Assembly: GCA_023230125.1 (NCBI GenBank)
Contig: JALNXZ010000096.1
Span: 1 to 6,235, forward strand
Source: Bacteroidales bacterium
GTDB lineage: Bacteria > Bacteroidota > Bacteroidia > Bacteroidales > UBA1402
DNA: 6,235 nt
Direction of reading: 5' to 3'
A program made the position numbers and the translations under genes. Shown piece by piece: positions 1 through 5,506 of the stretch. Under the pieces are notes generated by a model. The model worked only from the letters and a program-made list of their open reading frames with translations, was not told the DNA's origin and made no database searches. Numbering within the stretch: the stretch's first letter is position 1; each line of letters opens with the position of its first letter.

Positions 1-110
1 TGACCGGTAGTCGAGATAAATGACAGACGCTTAACCGGATTTTCCGGAAAAGTACAGAACCCGGCTTACAGGCTCACTGTTTTTAAAAAACCTAACATGA
101 GGGAAAATCC
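1..110 (+). other. Upstream region of the BrkB gene; no identifiable gene
   Basis: All three + frames hit a stop within the first 23 bases (TGA 1-3, TAG 8-10, TGA 21-23). An upstream gene could therefore end here in any of them, but too little is present to identify one. I find no TAnnTTTG-type -7 box between here and the BrkB start, so that gene may be read from a promoter left of the window. A short palindrome (CCGGA-TTT-TCCGG, 36-48) has no T-run after it and is not called a terminator. Confidence 0.4.
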
Positions 111-1451
111 ATGAAAAAATCAAAGACTTCTTTGGGTAAAAGAATTTCAGACCTTTGGATTTTTGTGTCTAGAGATATCTGGCGGGTTCCTAAACATGAA
201 GTCAAAGGACTTAAAAACAGGTTTCTAAACCTCATAAGGACTTTGATTTTAGCCACTAAAGGCTTTATTTCAGACAAGCTGACGACTCGTGCTTCAGCTT
301 TAACTTACACATCCCTACTGGCCGTGGTGCCTATTGCCACCATTACCATTGGCATCGCTCGGGGTTTTGGTTTTCAGAAAGTCATAGAATCATATCTGAC
401 CCATTTGCTCCCGGGACAGACTGAAGCTTTAAATCTTTTATTCAAATTCGTACAATCTTTTCTGGAGGTCACCCAAAACGGAGTTGTTGTTGGTATTGGT
501 TTCGTATTATTGATTATCTCCGTCTGGAGCATCCTGCAATCTATCGATGGAGCTATTAATGACGTTTTTCAGATCAAAAAGGCCAGAAGCATATCAAGTA
601 TGCTGACCGATTATCTTGCCACCATGTTCCTGATTCCAGTTCTTTTAATCTTATCCAGTGGCTTTTCTGTATTCATGAAAACAGCCATCGCCCAAAACGA
701 GATACTATCAGTCTTAAGTCCAGTGGTGAACATTTTGATGACCTTCATACCCTACTTCATTTGTTGGCTTGGCTTTACACTGCTTTATATACTGATTCCA
801 AGAACCAAGGTCAAATTTGGCAACGCACTTTTGGCAGGTTTCATCGCGGGTTTCGCTTTCCAGGCTTTTCAATATATGTATATTAGCGGACAAATTTGGG
901 TAAACCGTTATAACGCCATTTACGGTAGTTTCGCAGCCATCCCTTTATTCCTTCTTTGGCTACAGCTTTCCTGGACAATCGTTCTTCTGGGTACAGAAGT
1001 GGCTTTTGCAGCACAAAATGTCCAAAACTTCTATTTTGAAAAGGAAACCAAGAATGTCAGCGACCGATACCATTATTTCATCAGCATTCTGATTATGAAC
1101 ATTCTATGTAAAAGATTCGAAAAAGAGGAAGGTCCGATGACTGCCAATGAAATATCCTCTCAATACGAAATCCCGATACGTCTTACAAACCATACAATCA
1201 GGCGGCTTGTTGAACTACATTTGATTTCCGAAACATACAGCATCAATGATAAAGATGTCTCCGCTTTTCAGCCTGCAGTTGATATCAACAAACTAACGAT
1301 AGGCTTTCTCTTTAAAAAAATGTTTGAGCATGGAAGTGAAGATTTCAAGCTGGATACGGATATTCTTTACAAACCGCACTGGGAGGCATTATGTAATCTT
1401 GAACAGACCATTGAACTTAAAGGCTTGGATTGCCTCATCAAGGATCTATAA
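111..1451 (+). CDS. YihY/virulence factor BrkB family inner-membrane protein with C-terminal winged-helix-like extension
   Basis: This 446-residue protein belongs to the YihY/BrkB family (older name 'ribonuclease BN', a misassignment in E. coli). Its biochemical role is unsettled. Residues 60-75 (RASALTYTSLLAVVPI) and 271-297 (YGSFAAIPLFLLWLQ... to GTEV) are the family's hallmark segments. I read six membrane helices at about 63-85, 124-147, 165-188, 207-229, 236-258 and 274-299. The typical E. coli-type protein is about 290 residues, so this one carries some 140 extra C-terminal residues. Residues about 322-400 look like a winged helix (MTANEISSQYEIP, then a recognition-helix-like TNHTIRRLVELHLI). 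The ATG at 111 is preceded by a purine-rich GAGGGA about 7 bases upstream. The gene is convergent with the LplT-like gene, with a 3-base gap and no clear terminator. Family assignment is confident; the winged helix is inferred from sequence pattern only. Confidence 0.92.
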   Translation: MKKSKTSLGKRISDLWIFVSRDIWRVPKHEVKGLKNRFLNLIRTLILATKGFISDKLTTRASALTYTSLLAVVPIATITIGIARGFGFQKVIESYLTHLLPGQTEALNLLFKFVQSFLEVTQNGVVVGIGFVLLIISVWSILQSIDGAINDVFQIKKARSISSMLTDYLATMFLIPVLLILSSGFSVFMKTAIAQNEILSVLSPVVNILMTFIPYFICWLGFTLLYILIPRTKVKFGNALLAGFIAGFAFQAFQYMYISGQIWVNRYNAIYGSFAAIPLFLLWLQLSWTIVLLGTEVAFAAQNVQNFYFEKETKNVSDRYHYFISILIMNILCKRFEKEEGPMTANEISSQYEIPIRLTNHTIRRLVELHLISETYSINDKDVSAFQPAVDINKLTIGFLFKKMFEHGSEDFKLDTDILYKPHWEALCNLEQTIELKGLDCLIKDL

Positions 1452-1454
1452 TAT

Positions 1455-2708
1455 TTATGATTTTTTCTCTTCATGGAAAGAGGTAGACTTCCTTCCTGTA
1501 AAAAATTCCGGATACTTGACAGCGTAATACAACAATGTCAAAGAACATATCACCAATAAAACGCTAAAAACAGCAAGGCTATTATCATTGGTCAACAGGG
1601 TGGTTATAGAAAACAATCCGGTTCCTATCAATACAAAAATAAAAATGACGAAATTTAGATAGCCAATCATGTCGCCCAATTTGCGACCTAAATTTGCGTT
1701 TTGAACCAAAGCCATGCATGGTACTTCAAAAATGCCCCCCATAAAAGCCAGGAGAAACACTAAAAAAGCACAAAGATAAATTGGGGGGTTGAAAAAGATG
1801 ATGGCTGTCAGGCTAAGAATCATACCTAGCAAACCAATGGGTATCATTTCAGGCCGTACTTCCTTTTTTGCCAAAACTCCCGCAACTGTACAGCCTAATG
1901 CTATACCTACGGCAGCACAGCACATCACCAAGCCTGCCACCGTATTGCTGGTACCCAGTGTTTTTACACAATGAATTACCATATTCATCTGAATCACACC
2001 GCCAACCAGCCAAAAAATGGCGGCACCAAAAACAGCACTGTTGATATACTTATGTTTGCAGGCATACCGATAGGAATCTACCAAAAACCGGATTGGATTG
2101 ATGGTACCAAGATTATCTTTTTCCTCCGGCAATTCTACAGCCTTAATTTGTCGGCTGGACAAATAGCCTAAGATAGCCAGACCGATGAAAAGAGCCAATA
2201 TTGCCCATAAACGGTAATGGTCTGAAAGATAAGAAGCAGCAACCGTCCCGATGAGTATACCCAGAAAAGCCATCGTTTCAAACACGCCACTACCGAATGA
2301 AACCCCCTTCTGTCCTTCAATATCACGGATCAATCCGTATTTGGAAGGAGAATAGATACAACTGAGAATGCCCATCATCAAGACACAAAAAATGGCAAGC
2401 CACACCCACATAAAATAAAAAGCAACGCACGCAAGCGAAAGAATGGCTATTTCCAATAGTTTACAGAAACGCAAGACACGTTGTTTGGAATACTTCATGG
2501 CAAAACGGCCTGCCAATGGGGATAAAAAAAGATATGGCAACACCAATGCCGCTGCGACAATAGATATGAGCTGTGATTGTGAAAGCCAGGATGGCAAACA
2601 CCATGTAATCGAAATAAAAATGATACAATGTTTTAGAAAGTTATCATTAAGGACTCCCAAAAAGTTGGTGGCATAAAGAGCTGTCCAGTTTTTTTGTATG
2701 CGATTCAT
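1455..2708 (-). CDS. MFS transporter, LplT-like (probable lysophospholipid transporter)
   Basis: A 417-residue, 12-helix major facilitator protein. The N-terminus (NWTALYATNFLGVLNDNFLKH, residues 7-27) and the segment SPSKYGLIRDI (120-130) match the LplT/Aas-type branch. E. coli LplT has GDN and SPAKYGIL at the equivalent places and flips lysophospholipids across the inner membrane. The A-like loop (GRFAMKYSKQRVLR, 67-80) and a helix-7 start near 222 are also visible. I chose the ATG at 2708 because a longer open frame reaching 2879 only translates the tRNA-His gene (AQLVRAMDCGS...GFEPRLPP is a tRNA-derived string) and the terminator. No Shine-Dalgarno is visible; a Bacteroides-type promoter lies 22 bases upstream. 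No Aas-type acyltransferase partner is in the window, so the lysophospholipid substrate is inferred from family resemblance; another substrate is possible. Confidence 0.87.
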   Translation of the reverse strand: MNRIQKNWTALYATNFLGVLNDNFLKHCIIFISITWCLPSWLSQSQLISIVAAALVLPYLFLSPLAGRFAMKYSKQRVLRFCKLLEIAILSLACVAFYFMWVWLAIFCVLMMGILSCIYSPSKYGLIRDIEGQKGVSFGSGVFETMAFLGILIGTVAASYLSDHYRLWAILALFIGLAILGYLSSRQIKAVELPEEKDNLGTINPIRFLVDSYRYACKHKYINSAVFGAAIFWLVGGVIQMNMVIHCVKTLGTSNTVAGLVMCCAAVGIALGCTVAGVLAKKEVRPEMIPIGLLGMILSLTAIIFFNPPIYLCAFLVFLLAFMGGIFEVPCMALVQNANLGRKLGDMIGYLNFVIFIFVLIGTGLFSITTLLTNDNSLAVFSVLLVICSLTLLYYAVKYPEFFTGRKSTSFHEEKKS

Positions 2709-2729
2709 CGGTAGGAGGATTTTGATTGA

Positions 2730-2759
2730 CAAAGATAAGAAAACAAAAAAACCTTCAAC
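2730..2759 (-). promoter_or_regulatory. Bacteroides-type promoter for the LplT-like transporter
   Basis: On the - strand TATCTTTG (2730-2737) matches the Bacteroides -7 consensus TAnnTTTG exactly. A GTTG (2756-2759) sits 18 bases upstream in the -33 position, where TTTG/TTG is expected. Transcription would start near 2725, giving a leader of under 20 bases before the ATG at 2708. The -33 element is part of the 3' arm of the tRNA-His terminator hairpin. The site is seen in sequence; its activity is inferred. Confidence 0.6.
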
Positions 2760-2777
2760 TGTTGTCGAAGGTTTTTT
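2745..2777 (-). terminator. Intrinsic terminator of tRNA-His
   Basis: On the - strand an 8-bp stem (CCTTCGAC / GTTGAAGG, one G-U pair, loop AACA) is preceded by A6 and followed by T7, starting two bases after the mature tRNA end. The A6 and T7 runs can extend the stem. Because it is symmetric it could also stop + strand readthrough coming from the BrkB direction. Confidence 0.88.
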
Positions 2778-2778
2778 G

Positions 2779-2853
2779 GGTGGGAGACGGGGCTCGAACC
2801 CGCGACCTATGGAACCACAATCCATCGCTCTAACCAGCTGAGCTACAACCACC
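2779..2853 (-). tRNA. tRNA-His (anticodon GTG)
   Basis: A complete cloverleaf is readable on the - strand: G-1 at 2853, acceptor 5' arm GTGGTTG, D arm GCTC/GAGC, anticodon arm ATGGA-TTGTGGT-TCCAT with anticodon GTG, variable loop AGGTC, T arm GCGGG-TTCGAGC-CCCGT, acceptor 3' arm CTCCCAC and discriminator C73 at 2779. The extra G-1 opposite C73 is the histidine identity element. CCA is not encoded (the next bases are CAA), which is common in this phylum. In the acceptor stem, positions 5-68 (U-C) and 6-67 (U-U) do not pair; the other five pairs do. The gene stands alone, with its own promoter and terminator, and decodes CAC/CAU. Confidence 0.97.
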
Positions 2854-2867
2854 ATTTTAATGCGGTG

Positions 2868-2898
2868 CAAAAGTAGCATTTTAAAGTATTTCCTGCAA
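2868..2898 (-). promoter_or_regulatory. Bacteroides-type promoter of tRNA-His
   Basis: On the - strand TACTTTTG (2868-2875) matches the -7 consensus TAnnTTTG exactly, and TTG (2896-2898) lies 20 bases upstream as the -33 element. Transcription would begin a few bases after 2868, leaving a short leader before the tRNA at 2853. The octamer TTAAAATG occurs on both sides of the -7 box (2853-2860 and 2877-2884). Confidence 0.72.
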
Positions 2899-2908
2899 GT
2901 AGGAAATA
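2887..2908. repeat. 8-bp inverted repeat spanning the tRNA-His -33 element
   Basis: TATTTCCT (2887-2894) and AGGAAATA (2901-2908) are perfect inverted copies around the six-base loop GCAAGT, which holds the promoter's -33 TTG. No T-run follows on either strand, so it does not resemble an intrinsic terminator; it could be an operator-like dyad or chance. Confidence 0.45.
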
Positions 2909-2965
2909 TACTTTTTTACAAAAAAAGGCCTACATACTTTAGTCTGCATTTTTAAGAAAACGCCA

Positions 2966-2995
2966 CAATTCATTAAATCACAATATATTAAATCA
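2966..2995. repeat. Tandem duplication of a 15-base AT-rich unit
   Basis: CAATTCATTAAATCA (2966-2980) is followed directly by CAATATATTAAATCA (2981-2995), 13 of 15 bases identical. It lies in the roughly 150-base gap between the amidase stop and the tRNA-His promoter. That gap otherwise holds only AT-rich sequence and no convincing terminator for the amidase gene. Confidence 0.6.
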
Positions 2996-3029
2996 AACGT
3001 ACAGGAAGGAATGGCCTTTATATTGAAAA

Positions 3030-3881
3030 TCACAGGGGTCTAGCAATGACGATACCGGTGTATTTGTCGATGGCAGAGAGATAATCTTTCAGGGATTGGG
3101 TGCTGATGATTACTTTTTTGAAAGAAAAAGACGCATGCAATAAATTGACGGTATCGTGATGACAATATGCAAAACCAAGGTGAGAAAAATCCAAGCCTTT
3201 TATGGATGTGGTGATGGCGATTATGTCACCGTTATGGATATCGGGGAATTTGCCGGTGAGGTTTTGTTTAGGAATATAGTGGAGGTTTTTTTTACTCAGG
3301 AGAACTTCAATCTTGGATATTTCTTCGATGTTCGCCGGGTTGTTCTTCAGGGCCGGATAATACGGAGAATGGGTGGACATGAAGTTCAGGTTCAGGTTGA
3401 GGGTGTCAGAGGTACAACTTGGCAAGACCAGAGTAATAAAACCTTTGTGTTGATTGTCCTGAAGCCAGTCTGTGGTATAATGAAGCCTGGAAGGATAACC
3501 GATGATCATTCCATTCCTATAGCGGATAGACGTAAGAATGCGTTTATAGGTTTCAAAATCAGGCTTGGTTTCTTTCAGTACATTGTGAAGAGCAAGTACA
3601 GTCTCGACCAAAGTCGTGCAATCCAACTCCCGTAAATTGACCAGTAAACTTTCAGTGCCGGCAGTTTCAAGTGTAGAGGCGACATAAGGCTTCTCTAGGA
3701 AGAACTTGGCAATGGATATAATTCTATCTCCGGTTTCCTTTTCGTTGATATTTTCTTTGATTGCATAATCCAGAAAATCACAGAAAACCAAACTGTCGGC
3801 ATTTTCCTGTGCATGCGTAAAAGTACATGAGCACACGAAAATGAGCCATAAAAAAACATTACGGAGACCCCTATCATTCAA
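3030..3881 (-). CDS. DUF1460 family secreted peptidoglycan amidase (NlpC/P60-like fold)
   Basis: The family (Pfam DUF1460) consists of cell-wall amidases with a papain-like NlpC/P60 fold. The nucleophile region is NLRELDCTTLVETVLAL (the Cys codon is about 280 bases in from the far TTG). The SRLHYTTDWL segment follows, then NGDIIAITTSIKGLDFSHLGFAY with the catalytic His in SHLGF, and a C-terminal LLHASFSFKKV. An export signal precedes it: short polar n-region, hydrophobic VFLWLIFVCSCTF, then THA-Q as a likely signal peptidase I site, so the protein should act in the periplasm. The start is uncertain. The frame opens at a TTG at 3923 directly after a stop and contains no ATG before the signal peptide. 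I use the TTG at 3881 because it gives a normal-length signal peptide (MNDRGLRNVFLW...). Both TTGs lie in or next to the upstream gene's terminator. An ATG at 3857-3859 is one base out of frame (see findings). Family call is firm; start is weak. Confidence 0.9.
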   Translation of the reverse strand: MNDRGLRNVFLWLIFVCSCTFTHAQENADSLVFCDFLDYAIKENINEKETGDRIISIAKFFLEKPYVASTLETAGTESLLVNLRELDCTTLVETVLALHNVLKETKPDFETYKRILTSIRYRNGMIIGYPSRLHYTTDWLQDNQHKGFITLVLPSCTSDTLNLNLNFMSTHSPYYPALKNNPANIEEISKIEVLLSKKNLHYIPKQNLTGKFPDIHNGDIIAITTSIKGLDFSHLGFAYCHHDTVNLLHASFSFKKVIISTQSLKDYLSAIDKYTGIVIARPL

Positions 3882-3908
3882 TAGGTATGGTTTCTCCGTA
3901 ATGTTTTT
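3850..3908 (-). terminator. Strong intrinsic terminator after the FHS transporter gene, overlapping the amidase start region
   Basis: A perfect 16-bp inverted repeat (3852-3867 with 3893-3908; the core reads ACATTACGGAGA on the - strand 5' arm) encloses an inner 5-bp stem CCTAT/ATAGG (3870-3874 with 3881-3885) around a 6-base loop. On the - strand the hairpin is followed by T7 (3850-3856). It starts 26 bases after the transporter stop, where a terminator is expected. It also covers the first codons of the DUF1460 frame, so the amidase must be expressed by readthrough or from a promoter nearby. One weak candidate is AAAATTTG just upstream, a poor -7 match. Confidence 0.88.
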
Positions 3909-3934
3909 ATCAAATTTTGTCAATTAATCGGTTG

Positions 3935-5215
3935 TTATTCAACAGGAATATTTTTGTTTACATTCTTATGACCGACAAAGGCATAAAATAGCAAGAAAAT
4001 CAAACCTGCCACAATGACCCAGTAGCTGCTGAGGTAGCCAAATGAGTCAGCTATAGCACCTTGAATAAGTGGAAGGATACCACCACCGCAAACCATTACC
4101 ATAAAGACACCGGAAGCAATTTCTGTATATTTTCCCAATCCTTCAACTGCAAGGTTGAAAATACCACCCCACATAACGGAAGTGCAAAGTCCACATAAAA
4201 TCAGAAACATAATACCAATTGGAACTTCAGCAAAACCAAATGAAATATTTGATTGGAATACAGGCATATTTACGGTGATTGCAACCGGCATAAAAATAGC
4301 TAACAGAATAAATACAAGTCCCAATAATGACACGAATGTCAACATCGCTTTACTGGAAACTTTTGCTCCGACAGAAGCTCCGACCAATCTGCCGATAAGC
4401 ATCAAAAACCAATATGTTCCTACAATGGTACCTGCCATGGTCGGATCAATGCCAAGACCGCCGTCAATAGCTGTAGATGTCATAAATAAGTTTGCCATAT
4501 TCGGAATACCGACTTCAATACCGACATATAAGAAAATCGCAATAATACCAAAAACAAAATGACGGAATGATAATGGGCTGTGTGCTGATTTTTCCTTTGA
4601 TTTGGCTGCTTGATTCGGTTCAGGAATTCTGACCAAACTAAAAACAATAAACGCCAGAGCGAAAATACCCATAGCTAAAAATAATGCAGGAGTAGCATTA
4701 TTAATAGATGCACTCGAAACATTTCCACCAATCAAATATCCTACTAATACTGGAACGATTGTAGCTCCAACAGAATTAAAGGTACCACCAAACTGGATTA
4801 ATTGATTGCCCTTATTTCCACCTCCACCAAGAGTATTCAACATCGGATTGACAACGGTGTTCAACATACACATTGAAAATCCGGAAATAAATGCACCTGT
4901 CAAATAAACTGCAAAGCTTTCAACTTGTCCGGATAAGAAGGAAATGCCAACTCCAACAAAGCCAACTGCGATTGCTAATAAAGCTGTTTTTTTATAGCCG
5001 ATCCTTTTAAGTAACAGTCCGGCAGGAAGTCCCATAAATGCATAAGCAATAAAGTTTGCAGCATTTCCTAATTGGGACATAAAGTTACTTGCGGCAAATT
5101 GATTTTTTACAATGACGCCCATAGGATTCTGTAGCCCTGTAACAAATGAAATCATAAAGAATAGGGCAAACATCATTGCAATAGGCAATGCATAATTTTT
5201 TGTTTGTTTGTTCAT
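3935..5215 (-). CDS. Sugar-type MFS transporter of the FHS (FucP/GluP-like) family
   Basis: A 426-residue 12-helix permease. Segments FFMISFVTGLQNPM (19-32), SMCMLNTVVNPMLNTLG (114-130), LIQFGGTFNSVGATIVP (139-155) and FLYVGIEVGIPN (228-239) line up with the fucose/glucose-galactose proton symporter family. In E. coli FucP the corresponding stretches are NLNDILLP, CLETAANPF, LAQTFNSFG and FLYVGAQ. By that alignment FucP Asp46 corresponds to Asn30 here and Glu135 to Asn119, while Asn162 is kept (Asn147). Glu234 in helix 7 is a remaining buried acid. The ATG at 5215 follows an AT-rich leader without Shine-Dalgarno. The gene ends in a strong terminator; the DUF1460 gene is next on the same strand and folD precedes it behind its own terminator. 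No sugar kinase or glycoside hydrolase is in view, so the substrate cannot be named. Family confident, substrate unknown. Confidence 0.9.
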   Translation of the reverse strand: MNKQTKNYALPIAMMFALFFMISFVTGLQNPMGVIVKNQFAASNFMSQLGNAANFIAYAFMGLPAGLLLKRIGYKKTALLAIAVGFVGVGISFLSGQVESFAVYLTGAFISGFSMCMLNTVVNPMLNTLGGGGNKGNQLIQFGGTFNSVGATIVPVLVGYLIGGNVSSASINNATPALFLAMGIFALAFIVFSLVRIPEPNQAAKSKEKSAHSPLSFRHFVFGIIAIFLYVGIEVGIPNMANLFMTSTAIDGGLGIDPTMAGTIVGTYWFLMLIGRLVGASVGAKVSSKAMLTFVSLLGLVFILLAIFMPVAITVNMPVFQSNISFGFAEVPIGIMFLILCGLCTSVMWGGIFNLAVEGLGKYTEIASGVFMVMVCGGGILPLIQGAIADSFGYLSSYWVIVAGLIFLLFYAFVGHKNVNKNIPVE

Positions 5216-5298
5216 GTGATAAATTTTTTGTTTGAAAGTTTGTGTAATTGATTAATATTGATTTTTATAAGTCTATTTTTCCGAATTAAAAACAGGAG

Positions 5299-5306
5299 TA
5301 AAGATA
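5299..5306 (-). promoter_or_regulatory. Possible -7 box for the FHS transporter
   Basis: On the - strand TATCTTTA matches seven of eight positions' worth of the TAnnTTTG pattern (last G is A). No good TTG is present 19-21 bases upstream. It would give a leader of roughly 80 bases. The intergenic region 5216-5506 is AT-rich and otherwise holds only the folD terminator and two copies of TACTCCTRTT; I see no riboswitch or small gene in it. Confidence 0.35.
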
Positions 5307-5408
5307 ATGTCTTTTTCAAAAATCTAATGTATTTCCTGATTTTTTCCTTTCAAATTTTCAATAGGAGTATTACTTTCATAATGAAGTATTTATACAATGT
5401 TTTATCAT

Positions 5409-5443
5409 AAAAAATACGAAAGCTTTGTTGCCCCCGTATTTTT
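5409..5443 (-). terminator. Intrinsic terminator after folD
   Basis: A 9-bp stem (AAAAATACG / CGTATTTTT, 5410-5418 with 5435-5443) with a 16-base loop is followed on the - strand by a T6 run. It begins 64 bases past the folD stop and separates folD from the FHS transporter gene. The long loop, which includes AAAGCTTT, makes it weaker than the other two terminators. Confidence 0.7.
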
Positions 5444-5506
5444 CATTTACACAAACTCATAGATAGTGTTGCATTTAATGACAGATGACTTCCCCAAAGG
5501 ATGACA

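Noticed and set aside
36..48. Palindrome CCGGATTTTCCGG as a terminator of an upstream gene
   Set aside because: Only 5-bp arms with a 3-base loop, and no T-run follows on either strand.
97..114. Five-codon ATG frame whose TGA overlaps the BrkB ATG
   Set aside because: Too short to distinguish from chance, with no conserved leader-peptide features.
2779..2853. tRNA-His as an integration site of a mobile element
   Set aside because: No integrase and no repeat of the tRNA 3' end is seen in the window; the neighbours look like ordinary chromosomal genes.
2911..3019. Terminator for the amidase gene made from AAAGGCC/GGCCTTT arms (2924-2930 and 3013-3019) plus a T7 run
   Set aside because: The loop would be about 80 bases, which is unlike an intrinsic terminator; the nearby CTTTTTT/AAAAAAG dyad is only A-T pairs.
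3156..3635. 159-codon + strand open frame
   Set aside because: It lies wholly antisense to the DUF1460 gene, whose frame carries the conserved catalytic motifs. Its translation resembles no family and has no promoter or start context.
4155..4562. 135-codon + strand open frame
   Set aside because: Antisense shadow of the FHS transporter; a low-complexity product typical of the complement of a membrane-protein gene.
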